Positions 12,370-23,984 of a stretch of 64,000 nt of DNA are shown one piece after another. Below the pieces are notes generated by a model that searched no databases, was not told the DNA's origin, and saw nothing but the letters and a program-made list of their open reading frames with translations. The DNA lies in assembly GCA_021397835.1 (NCBI GenBank), contig JAJFZO010000034.1, positions 6,911,001 to 6,975,000 of the forward strand. Direction: 5' to 3'. The translations under genes were made by a program, and so were the position numbers. The DNA is from Moringa oleifera (Eukaryota; Streptophyta; Magnoliopsida; Brassicales; Moringaceae). Position 1 is the first letter of the stretch. The number at the start of each line of letters is the position of its first letter.

Positions 12370-13339
12370 ATTTATAACTTATGTCAGTAGCTTGTAGGTC
12401 AACTTCGTCATTATCAATATAGTTTAAGCTTGCCTCATTGCTGCTCATTTGATGCTTTTCTGTATCTTGATCATTTTAATCCTCAACCTCTAAGTCTGAA
12501 GTGCAATGATCCTTAATTTCTGTTTTATCATCATCTCATTCAAATTTTGATGAACCATCATCACCAAAATCCTACACCAAATTAGAAAATATGTAAAGTA
12601 AAACAAATCTTTAAAAACCATAAATAAGAAAAAATTGACTTCCTATGTTTTCCAAGCCATCAAAATCTCATATAAAGAGCAAGAACACTACAATATAGCG
12701 CCAACAATGGGAACTTGTAATTCTAGCGCAACTGCTTTAACTGATATCTTTCGATAATGTTATAAAGTTCAGTACCTCATCAAGGTTATTGATCCAATGG
12801 CATTCATTTTCTTTGTACCATCAAGGTCATTGGTGCCTTCATTTAGGTCTTTAAGGGCACTAGCTCCATCTCTCAAAGGTAGAAAATTTTCATAGACCCT
12901 GATTGCCTGATCATTTGATTCGTACTAAAGACTATGTTCTTAATGATCACTCACCCAGAAATGGGAACTATTGCATGGACCTTGGCACTTTTATAATCTG
13001 TTATCAGTATCTCCCCCTTGTAATGCACCATATAAACTAGATCTTCATTTTTGTTAAAGCATGCAGTTGCAGGAGAGAAATAAGGCTCCATCTAAGTATT
13101 GGTTGCATGATAGAGGGCAAGGGCACTGGCCATGTTAGGAACTACAACTGGACTTGCAGTTGTGCTTCTTGCGTTTAAGTAATCATGGAAGCAGATGAAA
13201 AAGGACAGACAACACAAAAGATGGAACAGAGGAACTAGGATATAGACAAGCCTGAGGGGTTTTGCTGAAGAATTATGCATGTAGTCTTCTAACCATTTAG
13301 GACATCCCAAAGTATCACCATCAATACAGCTCAAGCTTC
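12370..13339 (-). repeat. 970-bp tandem duplication, unit 1
   Basis: This is the first of two head-to-tail units. On the minus strand it has an acidic patch (12,390-12,580) that starts DFGDDGSSKFE and continues with many Asp/Glu residues, and a patch at 13,090-13,334 with no stop. The offset between matching landmarks is 970 bp: 'gatcattttaatcctcaacc' lies at 12,469 and again at 13,439. The same acidic patch carries stop codons in both units, so coding potential was lost or was never continuous. The gene of origin is not recognised. Confidence 0.75.
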
Positions 13340-14375
13340 TTGAGGTCTGCTCAACAATAGCGTGCAGATTAACTTCATCATCATCAATATAGTTGAAGCT
13401 TCCCTCATTGATGCTCGTCTGATGCTCTTTTGTACTTTGATCATTTTAATCCTCAACCTCCACGTCTAAGGTGCAATCATCCTTAGTTTCTGCATTATCA
13501 TTATCTCATTCAATTTTTGATGAACCATCATCACCAAAATCCTGCACCAAATTAGAAAATGTGTGAAGAAAAACACATCTTTAAAAACCAAAAATGGAGA
13601 AAAAATTGACTTCTTATGTGTTCCAAGCCATCAAAATTTCATATAAAGAGCAAGAACACTGTGATATAACATCAACAGGGAACTTGTAATCCTTATGTAA
13701 GTGCTTTAACTGATATCTCTCGATAATGTTATAAAGTTTAGTGCTTCATCAAGGTCATTGATTTAATGGCGTTTATTTTCTCAATACCATCAAGGTCATT
13801 GGTGCCCTAATTTAGATTCTCATTGATCCAATGGCATTCATTTTCTTTGTACCATCAAGGTCATTGGTGCCCTCATTTAAGTCTTTAAGGGCATTAACTC
13901 CATCTCTCAAAGGTGGAAGATTTTCATGGATCCTGATTGTCTGATCATTCAAATTCCTACTGAAGACTATGTTCTTAATGAGTGCTCACCCAGAAATGGG
14001 AATTATAGCATGGACCTCAAACTTTTATAATTTGTTATCAGTATTTCCCCTTGCAATTCCCTGCATAAACCAGATCCTCATGTTTCTTAAAGCATGCAGT
14101 AGCAGGAGAGAAAAGGAGGGCTCCATCTAAGTATTGGTTGCATGATGGAGGGCAGTTGCACTAGCCATGTTAGGAACTGCAACTGGACTTGCAGTTATGC
14201 TTCCTACATTTAAGTAATCATAGGAGCAGATGAAAGAGGACAAACAAGACAAAAAGATGGAGTAGAGGAACTAGGATGTAGCAAGCCTAAAAAAAGGTTT
14301 GCTGGAGAATCATGGGCATAGTCTTCTCACCATTTAGGACATCCCAAAGTATCAATGGTTTGTCAGCGACAGATG
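13340..14375 (-). repeat. 970-bp tandem duplication, unit 2
   Basis: This is the second unit of the duplication. It is 65 bp longer than unit 1 because it contains its own internal 65-bp duplication (13,756-13,820 and 13,821-13,885), which turns the 970-bp offset into 1035 bp beyond that point ('cacccagaa' at 12,952 and 13,987). The acidic patch DFGDDGSSKIE is retained with the same in-frame stops as unit 1. Confidence 0.75.
13756..13885. repeat. 65-bp direct duplication
   Basis: Two adjacent 65-bp copies each begin 'cattgat' and contain 'accatcaaggtcattggtgc'. Only unit 2 of the surrounding 970-bp duplication has it, so it arose after that duplication or was lost from unit 1. The second copy matches unit 1 better than the first copy does. 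Confidence 0.85.
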
Positions 14376-14470
14376 CATGAATCTGATGGCCATACTTTGA
14401 CAAGTAGAAAGTTATTATAGCAGCCACATGGTACTTATCTTGGAGCTCCTTTGCAATTCCTCTGGTCTTA
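14300..14470 (-). pseudogene. Exon of an unidentified gene (TRGIAKELQDK)
   Basis: The minus strand is open and well composed here: TRGIAKELQDKYHVAAIITF, then YLSKYGHQIHASVADKP and LILWDVL. An acceptor-like 'attaag' precedes it. Part of its 3' end (the LILWDVL region) is repeated at 13,290-13,335 through the tandem duplication. It is one of the best-preserved protein-like stretches of the 9-14.5 kb block, but I cannot name the family and no start codon or promoter is evident. From 14,480 to 15,480 I see no further coding similarity. Confidence 0.4.
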
Positions 14471-15479
14471 ATATCCTAGATAATGCAAAGCACCTACTTG
14501 GTAGAGAATAGCAAAGCTAAGTATAAGAACGAGGAACAAATATTTCAGAAAAGTAATGTAAGTGCTTAAGGAAATTTCTCAATTTTGACCCATAGTTAAT
14601 AAGAACTAATGCAATCAGTTAGATTTTTTCTCTTTCTCAACATCATTAGAACACATTAATTCATTCATTAGATTGACATTGTCTATGTAATTTCTACCCC
14701 AAAGGGATAATAATGTAGACAAATTTATGCTAATAAGGATTTTGAACGCCCATAGGTTTACGTAAGGCCTTACTGAAGAAAACACTGATCCAATTTAGTT
14801 CCATTTTACCCAACTTAAGAACTAGCTTATAAGAGATAGTTATCATTGAATGCTCTAAAACTCTTTTTAAAGATTGGTTATAAGATTGGATAACCAAAAT
14901 TTATAACAGAGTCTAAAGAATATTAAGCTCCTAAACCATGAGAAGACAAGCGTTGATTACTTGCCCCTACATAAACGTCACATTGTCCATGAATTTTGCC
15001 ATTAAGAAAAATCAATTGAGTTTCACACCAAGGTCAACTTTCAAAACTCATAATATCAGCTGAGTTTGTGATTAATACATCCAACTCTAGCTTCTAAAGT
15101 GATAACACTTGAGCACTAATCTGAAGATTGATTTTTTACTAAGTTGTGAATTCAAAATTTCATACTCACATTTTTTTTACTTGGATAATGGAATAGTATT
15201 ACACTGCTTGAGTTCAGCCATAAAGTAAGCTGCCAAATCTGAATATAAAGTTATCAAAAAGCTTTTATAATATACACAATATGCATGATGTTACCTTCTA
15301 GTGGACATGATGCATGGTTTGTTAGTTGTCTATTCTGCCCAGCCTCTTCAAAAATTAACGACCCACAATGATTGCTATCAATAAAGTTTTAAAAGCTTCC
15401 TACACATTTGTGTTGCTACTCAGGAACAACAAGAATAGGAATAGCAAGAAGAATCAGTGTTCTTATTGAAAACACAGAA

Positions 15480-15785
15480 ACATATGCAGAAATTAGGAAA
15501 GCTAAGTTTCTAGAGTTTGTTTCTTATTTGTCTTCTTGTTACTGCCACTACCCAATAATCTAGCCACTAATCCAGGGGTAAAACCTACCCTAATAGATAG
15601 TTGCAGCTAGTACAGTTTCTGTGGAACAACTAAAGAATATTGTTTTCGTCTAAATGGCTGCCAGAGCAATTGCAGGGGTGGTAAAGGTGGCATAGGTGTT
15701 GTAAGCATTACTGAGGATGGAGGTCCTTGAAAAGCTGAAGTGCACCATCTGCGGTCTAATAATAACTTAACTGTTTCATGAATAA
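15480..15785. repeat. Module B copy 1
   Basis: This is the first of three related blocks, starting at the 'acatatgcagaaattaggaaagc' landmark and ending at the 'gtccttgaaaagctgaagtgc' landmark. The other copies start at about 18,593 and 21,125. Both strands have partly open frames but no conserved domain that I recognise, so coding status is unknown. In the array it joins the truncated SnRK2 on one side and module A on the other. Confidence 0.7.
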
Positions 15786-15839
15786 AATGAAGAAAATGGC
15801 TCCACTACTATTATTTTAGCTCCGTGGTCAAATAAAACT

Positions 15840-17060
15840 TTTACGTACCATGCGCGACCACATTTTCTTGCACTGAGGTACCCTCGAAATCAAACCGTTT
15901 GTCTGTAGATGACACATGTTTGAAAATAGTTAAACATATCCAAATGCCCATTAACCAAAAACATGGTTTAATAAAAATATTTTGCATAAGCAATGTGCCT
16001 CGAGTCCCTTCCAAGTAGATGGAAATATTAGGTGTGAACGAAATTTGTTGCTTTACCTATAAGATAAAAATCTTTTGTTATCAATGGAGATAATGAGAAC
16101 ATTTGTTAATTATTTAAACTACTTACATATTTAGGGCTTTCGTCAATAAGTCAAATGATAGATACAAAGTGACATAACCGTCTATAAGTATAAGTAAAAA
16201 ATCATACAATGCAAGCAAAGCGCTATTGAATCAATTTTGGTCTTATAGAATCAGGTTTGACAGTGGAAGGCTTTAAAATTGAACAAATGAAATAGTTGCT
16301 ACCCATACATCATCTGCATAGTCTTTTCCTTCTTAAGGAGTTATATGAGGAGATTTCACCCCTCTTAAATCTTTACCATAAAAATCCTCATTGTCTTCAT
16401 CTATCTTTCGACTACCTATTCCTCCAACATGATTAGGACCAATAATAGAAAGAGCTACTGAAAAACAATCAATCAATCGATAGTAAGGTTCTGGTAAATA
16501 AAGCAAGCTTATGAGCAACTCTGACTTCAACATTAAAGGGGGCAAGTTTCACCAATCAGCACGTAAGCATTGCATGATGCAACCCATATGTATAGGTTAC
16601 AACTTTCAATAATTAGCTCTACCTAAGCAAATGAGCGTTTGGATATATAAGCTATAAAAACATAGAGTTAATGCCAAACAATAAGAATCAAGGTTCTCTA
16701 AGCCAAAAAAAAAAAAAAAACATGGAATTTGTAACTTATCATGCCTAATAAAAAAATATAAAAATATAAAATTAAGTTTAAGAAAAAATAAAATCAAAAA
16801 ATAAATAATCAAATCTAGAAAATTAGTAAAATAAAGAAAATCCAAAAACATTAAAAAAAATTCAATAGCAATGGAGGTTTAACAACAAAAAGTTAAGCAC
16901 CCAAGTAGAAATGCATACCCGCAGCAACTAGAGAAGCAATCAGTTCTTGTTTGGATAGTGTAATTTTTTCTGCCAGTAAGAACCTGTCCTTATTCATCAT
17001 TGCCCACAGAACCTTTGCAACATCGATGTCAAAAGAAGTATTAGTCTCTAATCTATTACA
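15840..17060 (-). pseudogene. Module A copy 1 (unidentified gene relic)
   Basis: This is the most complete module A within the tandem array. The minus-strand exon-like patches in order are: 17,060-16,930, containing FDIDVAKVL then ITLSKQELIASL; 16,545-16,333, containing YLPEPYYRLIDCFSVALSII then KIDEDNEDF; a patch near 16,020-16,000; and 15,900-15,860, containing the FDFEGT-type block. The same patches in the same order occur at 18.9-19.6, 34.2-36.2 and 56.4-57.8 kb. Every copy has stops or indels. A-rich tracts at 16,700-16,860 occupy an intron position. I do not recognise the protein family. Confidence 0.6.
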
Positions 17061-17182
17061 AAGCATCTATATGTCAACTAGTAAGAAAAGGATTACAAGG
17101 AGAATTGTTTACTCTTCTTTTTGTATAAAAACAAAGCAGAAAAATAGTTTCAACAAAATACAAGTTATTTATACACTATTGC

Positions 17183-18560
17183 TCACAAAAAACAGACAAA
17201 ATCACCACTTATATCCACATCTTGAAGATATGCATCTGCATCCAAGTCATCAAGATCCATGCTGCCTCCCACGAAAGTCCCCTCAAGCTCTGGGACCTCA
17301 ATAGTCTTCCTTGCTTCTTGTACTACTAACAACACTTCTTCAATACTTTGTGACAGGTTATTTACACTGTGAGTTTGCCAGCTTCCCCTATGTCTCAGCT
17401 TTATGGGCAAGTTCTTTTTAAGAACCATATATGAGTATATGGTTATTCTATTCAAAAAGAGGAGTTCACTTCATCAAAATATGTTGAAATACCCTTTTAA
17501 TCTTCTACTACTTTGTACTACCAAATTCTAAAAAGAAATAATGAGGTATCATATTTGAACTTCAATGAGCTTGTATCTTGTTACCCATAATGAACAAGTT
17601 TTAGTTACTTCTATGCCAAGAGTTTGCTTTCAAACAATTGTAGGTTAAATCTGCTCTTTCATGGGTGACTAAACTGGCCTAATTGAGTTTAGTTTTGTAC
17701 TTCTTTTCTTCTTTTATTTTTGAAAGAGCAGTCAACTTCTTACTCATTTATTAATGCCAAGAGACAAAATTACATTTTCAAGATTTGCATCAAAGATTAG
17801 AGACAAAGATGCCTGAACTCTTCAGAAACTTGGATGTAATCTACAACTATAAAATGGACATTGAGTATTCGCTGCATAGGCTAATAAGAACACCTTTCAT
17901 TATTTTTACTTATTAAAAATTCTGTCGATTCTTTTCGTATGAAAGGAGCTTGAGATTTTGATAAACCCTAATTATATTTGTGAAGTTTTTTGGATCATCA
18001 AGATCTTGAAAGAGACAAACACCAACAAGTGACCCCAATAGATCAAACATCTGCAATCTATATATTGCTTAAGGGTTAAATTCTATACACAGATCAAACA
18101 ACAGCAATAAAAATTGAACAGGAAAATGATATCAAAAAAATGTTGAGAATAAAGTATATAACCTTGCCATCATATTCTCTTTTGAATAAGACCTCAGGCA
18201 AGCGTTACTTAAGCTGTTATTCCCACAATAAATTTTAATTAACAGTACAACACAGCTGACTACAAAATCAGGCAAATACAATAAGTAAAGAGGTTATAAT
18301 CAAACTTGATCTCTAATACAATTCTATGACATTCATAATTTGAAGGTTATTTTTGAGTATCTAAAATCACATATCTACCACCATCCAGCATGGTATTTTG
18401 TAGCTCAAGATCTCTGTGGTATATTTGCTGTAAAAAATAAATCATTTAAACTAGATGGATTATAAGAAAAAGAGAAATAAAACTAATTAAAGAGAGAGGT
18501 TAAACGAAACCAAAAAACAAAGGTTAAAGTTCAGACCATTGATTATAGTCTAGGATTCTC
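17183..18560 (-). pseudogene. SnRK2 kinase pseudogene 1 (kinase C-lobe to C-terminus)
   Basis: SnRK2 kinases phosphorylate targets in ABA and osmotic-stress signalling. Exons on the minus strand: the catalytic loop at 18,427-18,379 reads QIYHRDLELQNTMLDG, with the HRD intact but the catalytic-loop lysine changed to glutamate (family HRDLKLENT); the activation-segment exon near 18,230-18,150 has GxxA followed by a stop, then KREYDGK; a decayed subdomain IX exon lies near 18,070-17,990; the C-terminal exon at 17,455-17,183 is open, with NLPIKL, SQSIEEVLLVVQEARK and GGSMDLDDLDADAYLQDVD. That ending is the SnRK2 C-terminal Box I plus acidic Box II. Splice sites are retained, so it is an unprocessed duplicate. 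The N-lobe is absent; module B follows instead. It is clearly inactive. Confidence 0.85.
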
Positions 18561-18589
18561 CTCTACAGATTAAGCTAGCGTGTGCAGCA

Positions 18590-18900
18590 AGAAACATACG
18601 CAAAAATTGGGGAAGCTAAGTTTTTAAAGTTTGTCTCTTTTTTGTCCTCTTGTTACTGCCACTACCAAGCGATCCAGAACCACCAGGCTAGAGGCAGCAC
18701 TTGCCCCAACATAACCTACCTCAACAGTCTGTGTTGTAGCAATACAGTTTCTATGGAACAACTAGTGAATATTGTCTCTTCCAAATGGCTGTCACAGCAT
18801 TTGTAGGGTTAATAGATGTGGTACTAGTGCTATAGGCATTTCTGGTGATAAAAGTCCTTGAAAGGTTAAAGTACACCGTCTGTGGTCCAGTCATAACTTA
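18590..18900. repeat. Module B copy 2
   Basis: This copy corresponds to the block at 15,480. It begins directly after the truncated 5' side of SnRK2 pseudogene 1, at the junction 'ctcctctacagattaa'. The same junction sequence occurs before module B copy 3 near 21,115, so both units share one breakpoint. A plus-strand frame (18,582-18,806) is open but has no recognisable domain. Confidence 0.7.
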
Positions 18901-18929
18901 ACTAAAGAAAATTGCTGCGCTGCTACCAT

Positions 18930-19640
18930 TTAAGTTCTATGCACAAATAAAACTTCTACGCACCTTGCTTGAACCACATTTTCTTGTATTGAGGTACCTT
19001 CGAAATCAAACCATTTGGCTACATATGACACATGTTCAAAAAGTGTTAAACAACTCCAAATGCCCATTAACCAAAAATATGGTTTAATAGAAATCTTTTG
19101 ATTAAGTAATTTGCCTTGAGCCCTTCCAATAAATGGAAACATTAGGTGTGAACGAAGTTTATCGCTTTACCTACAAGACAAACATCTTTTGTTATCAATG
19201 AAGATAATGAGAACATTTGTTAGTTACTGAAACTACTTACATCTTTAAGGCATCCATCCATAAACTAGAGGAAAGATACAAAGTGACATAACTGTCTACA
19301 AGTATAAGCAGAAAATCATACAAAGCAGCAAAGAGCTATTGAATCAACTCTGGGTCTTGCAGAATCAGGCTAAAAAATCAGATAAAGCTAGCAAAGAGCT
19401 ATTGAATCAACTCAGAGGTTTAACAACAAAACGTTAAGCACCCAAGTAGAAATGCATACCCTCAACAACCAAAGAAGCAATCAGTTCTTGTTTGGATAGT
19501 GCAATTTTTTATGCCACTAAGAACTTGTCCTTAGTCATCATTGCCCACATAACGTTTGTAACATCGATGTTAAAAGAAGCATTAGTCTCTAAATCTGCTA
19601 TAAAGTATCTATATGCCAATCGGTAAGAAAAGAATTATAG
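18930..19640 (-). pseudogene. Module A copy 2, shortened
   Basis: A minus-strand frame at 19,142-18,930 contains YVAKWFDFEGTSIQENVVQA, the cleanest version of this block in the window. The FDIDV/LSKQ-type exon is at about 19,600-19,480. The middle part present in copy 1 (the 16,300-16,870 equivalent) is missing; in its place the 'caaagagctattgaatcaactc' phrase is repeated at about 19,330 and 19,395, which suggests a deletion with local duplication. The family is unidentified. Confidence 0.6.
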
Positions 19641-19725
19641 GGAAAATTCTTTACTCTTCTTCTTATATAAAAACAAAGCAAAAAATGTAATTTAAGCAAA
19701 ATGCAAGTTATTTATATACTATTGC

Positions 19726-21110
19726 TCACAACAAACAGACAAAATCACCATTTATGTCCACATCTTGAACATATGCATTTACATCCAAGCCATTAAAATC
19801 CATGCTGCCTCCCACGAAAGTTCCCCTAAGCTTTGGGACCTTAATAGTCTTCCATGCTTCTTGTACTACTAATAATACTTCTTCAATACTTTGTGACAAA
19901 TTATTCACACCGTGACTTTGCCAGCTTTCCCATTGTGTCAGCTCTATGGGCAAGTTCTTTTTAAGAACCATGGATGAGTTTTTATTCAATGGATGGTTAT
20001 TCTTTTAAAAAAGAGGAGTTCACTTCATCTAAATATGTTGAATATGCTTTTAATCTTTTACTGCTTTAGACTACCACATTTTAAAAAGAAATAATCAAGT
20101 ATTGTATTTGAACTTCAACAAGCTCGTATCTTGTTACCCAGAATAAACAAGTTTTAATTACTTCTATGCCAAGAGATTGCTTTCAGACAATTTTGGGTTA
20201 TGTATACTCTTTGATAGGTGACTGAACTGGCCCAATTGAGTTTAGTTCTATACTTCCTTTCTTCTTTCATTTTTGAAAAATTAGCAGTCAACTTCTTACT
20301 CATCTATGCATGCCAATAGATAAAATAACCTTCTCAAGATTTGTATTAAAGATCAAAGACAAAGATGCTTGAACTCTTCAAAAACTCAGACGTAATCTGT
20401 AACTGTAAAATAGACACTAAGAATCCACTACATAGACCAATAAGAACACGTCTCATTATTTCAACTTAGTAAAAATTCTACCAAGTGTTATCGTATGAAA
20501 CGAGCCTGAGAGTTTGACAAACCCCAATTGTATTCATGAAGTTTTCTAGATCATCAAGATGTTGAAAGAGACAAGCACCAACAAGTGACCCCAACAAAAC
20601 AAACATTTACAGTCTATATATTACTTGAGGGTTAGATTCTATACACAGATCAAACAACAGCAAAGGAAACCGAAGAGGAAAATGATATCAGAAAAATATC
20701 GAGAATAAAGTATATAACCTTACCATCATGTTCTCTTTTGGATAAGACCTTAAGCAAGCTCTACCTAAGCTGGTGTTCCTATAGCAAATTTTGATTGAGA
20801 GTGTAACACAACTGATTACAAAATTAGGCAAACACAGTAAGCAAAGAGGTTATAATCAAACTTGCGATACAGTGTTATAGCATTCATAATTTGAAGGTTA
20901 TATTTAAGTATCCAAAATTATATATCTACCACCATCCAGTAGGGTATTCTCTAGCTCAAGATCTCCATGACAGATTTGCTATAAGAAATAAATCATTTAA
21001 ATTAGATGGATTATAAGAGAAAGAGAAACAAAACCAATTAAAGAGAGAGGTTAAATGAAACCAAAAAACAAAGGTTAAAGTTCAAACCATTGATTATAGT
21101 ATGGGATTCT
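19726..21110 (-). pseudogene. SnRK2 kinase pseudogene 2 (kinase C-lobe to C-terminus)
   Basis: It has the same exon layout as pseudogene 1, about 2.5 kb away in the array. The catalytic-loop exon at 20,979-20,930 reads QICHGDLELENTLLDG: the HRD arginine is glycine and the lysine is glutamate, so the active site is lost twice over. The activation-segment exon near 20,800-20,715 keeps GTPA followed by a stop, then SKRE. The subdomain IX exon lies near 20,620-20,550. The C-terminal exon at 19,989-19,726 is open, with SWQSHGVNNLSQSIEEVLLV and GGSMDFNGLDVN. Box II has lost several acidic residues compared with pseudogene 1. N-lobe exons are replaced by module B copy 3. Confidence 0.85.
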
Positions 21111-21119
21111 CCTCTACAG

Positions 21120-21440
21120 ATTAAACATACGTAGAAATTAAGAAAGCTAAGTTTCTAGGGTTTGTTTCTTCTTTGTTTTCTTGTTACTGTCACTGCCAAG
21201 CAATCTAGAACCACCAAGACAGAGGCAGCGCCTGCCCCAATAGAACCTGTCCTAACAGTCTATGTTATAGCTAGTATAGTTTCTATGGAACAATTAGTGA
21301 ATATTGTTCTCGTCCAAATGGTTGTCAGAGCAATTGCAGGGGTGGTAGATGTGGCACTGATGCTATAGGCGTTGCTAGTGATAGAGGTCCTTGAAGGGCT
21401 AAAGTGCACTGTATGTGGTCCAATCGTAACTTAATTGCTT
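21120..21440. repeat. Module B copy 3
   Basis: This is the third copy, beginning 'aacatacgtagaaatt' right after the SnRK2 pseudogene 2 breakpoint. It aligns with copies 1 and 2 through 'gtccttgaagggctaaagtgc'. The plus-strand frame 21,162-21,368 is open but has no domain I can name. Confidence 0.7.
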
Positions 21441-21479
21441 CATGAATAATTTAAAGAAAATGGATCTGCTGCCGCCATT

Positions 21480-21770
21480 TTAGTTCTGTGCACCTTGCAT
21501 GAACCACATTTTCTTACACATGACACATGTTCGAAAAGTGTTAAACACCTCCAAATTCCCATTAACCAAAAATATGGTTTAATAAAAATCTTTTGCTAAA
21601 GCAATTTACCTCTAGCCTTTCCAAGTAGATGGAAATATTGTGTGTGAATGAAGTTTGTCACTTTACCTACAAGAAAAAAATATTTTGTTATCAATGAAGA
21701 TAATGAGAACATTTTTCAGTTACTTACTTGCATACATATTTAGGGCATCCATCCATAAATTAGATATACC
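21480..21770 (-). repeat. Module A copy 3, truncated end of the array
   Basis: Only the 3'-side blocks of module A are present: the 'gacacatgttcgaaaagtg' block near 21,523 and the 'caagtagatggaaatatt' block near 21,611. The match stops at about 21,770 after 'catccatccataaatta', which marks the right-hand end of the tandem array. Confidence 0.6.
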
Positions 21771-23980
21771 TTCTGGTTTACTGTCAGTGGCAACCTTGTT
21801 TTTAGGATTGTGGTCTATGAGATTTCTGTTTATGTGAGAGAGCAATCAATATTACAAGAGAGAAAACCAAAAGAAATAAAAAATAAAGCCCCCATACAGC
21901 AGAATATGAAAAGTCTGGTGAAAGATTCAACTAAGCCATACCTCGATCCATCAAGTAATCACTGATGGAAACATTCATTATATGCACAAATAAATGCTAA
22001 TTGATCTACATTGGAAGAATGGGATGATTCTGCTCCAGCCCATAAGTATAAAAAAAGATGAAGAAAAACTTTTCCTTTACTAGTAGCTTTTAGAGGCACA
22101 CGTCAGAATAGAACCACTGCAAGATAAGAAAGTGCATAGATGAAATGCTTTAGGCTAAATTGAACTCATATCCAATATCTTAATTGTTACATTAGGCCAA
22201 CTTATACAAACTATAGCTTTGGCCATTCATCTTAGACACCATTGGCCAGAAAAGCACCAAATTTGTTTCCCCATCAACTATATTTTTAACTTATGTTTGC
22301 TCTCAGACCTAGTGTGGTTAAGCGCCTTCATAATAGTATGCCTAGATGTTATTTGAAGAACCACCTTAGGGAGAGACAAGATGGGTGTAACTAGACATAG
22401 TAAAGATAGTTTAATATGTTCAAAATGAATGTCATAGGAGGAAACAAGGATTACTATGCAGTAAAACTACTGCAGTCATTAAATTTCAAGAACTAGTTTT
22501 ATCTTTGCTATTATTGCCAAATAAGGGTTTAAAATCCTAACTGTTGCCAAAAAATTTTGCAGTAGCATTTTTAGTTTGTCTCCAAGTAACGAGATTTGAG
22601 ACTTACATTACAAATATTAAGTGCTAATATTTTATATCTTAAGAAATAGTATGCTAAACCTATAATGATCTATCTATAGCTTAGAAAATTTTAATTGGGA
22701 AAATCGAATCCCATCAAAGATTTTAGATGTAGAGTTAAATCTCTTCCTACAATATATAAGATTCACAAATTTAATTCCAACCGCATATAAGCAAAACCAA
22801 TGAAAACCAATAAGAAAGTTTTATTACAAACTTTGTAGAGGTTTAAGGAACTTCTAATTTAATATATCACAATAGTTTAATAATATGAAATTTTTAAATA
22901 TATGATTTGGTAATTTGAGAAAAAAAATCTAAACCCAGAAAAATATAAAATCTTAAAAATCATCTCACAATGGCCAATCAAAGAATAAGAGTAATATGCA
23001 GTGGGAAAGATGCGAAAAAAGATCACTTCTCTACCTTCTTTACTATTTCATCCTATCAGATTATTCTCTTTCTCATGAATCATGCTTCATGAGGAAGATT
23101 ATCAAACCTTCATTATTGATTATTCTAATACTAAATAAAACCAAAATATGAATATTCATTAAAATCCTAGGCATCGAAATGCTAGATCATGGAAGAGGAA
23201 AAGAAAAAGAGAAGACAAAAGAAAGAAAGAAATCATAAGAACACACACAATGACAAGACTAGCCATGATGTTATAAATTACTCACCGAATCTCTCTATTT
23301 TCTTATATTCGACAGCATACACAAGAGAGTTAAATTGTAAAATTTAGAGAAACAAAAAATTTAGAAAGTGTAAAACCATGATGAACAACAACAAAACACT
23401 AAAATGGTAAAATGTACTAGATCCATTCCATGAGCAAACATCATTTACATCTTAAGGCATGATCCATTAGTATCTTCACTAGTTGAGGCTAAAAACTCTA
23501 ACACTAGTAACAAAACAATGATGTATTAAGATTTTAAACACTGGAAATTGAAGAAAGAATCTCCTTCCAATAAGCTTAAATAAGGTGATGAAATTAAACT
23601 AACTCTTAAGTATAACTGTCTCAGGTACCATGCATCGAGACACTAAAAGGATTGAGATGAGAAACATACCCATTGTGAAATGATCTAGACCAATTCCTTT
23701 AAGTTTGTTATAGAAAAATAAAAGAATAATTACAAAGACCACTGTACAAAAATAAACAAAGAAGATAAAAGCACATTATAAACAAGAAGTATGTGTTAAA
23801 AGTATCTAATGCTTTTTGGGGAAAAAAAAGACACTTACTACGTCCATCCTATGAGAAAGATATTTGTAATAGACAGATTTCAACAAAAGTAAGACTCATC
23901 CAAATAAATAAAGAACTTTTGGAATATTGTAAAAAATAAATTTAAAAATTATTAAAAAAGAAATAAATTAAACTAAGCTA
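21771..23980. other. No gene recognised, AT-rich
   Basis: No splice-bounded exon, transposon domain or terminal repeat was recognised on either strand. Some of the sequence directly before the pararetrovirus relic may be further decayed viral DNA, but it is too degraded to claim. Confidence 0.4.
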
Positions 23981-23984
23981 ATCC

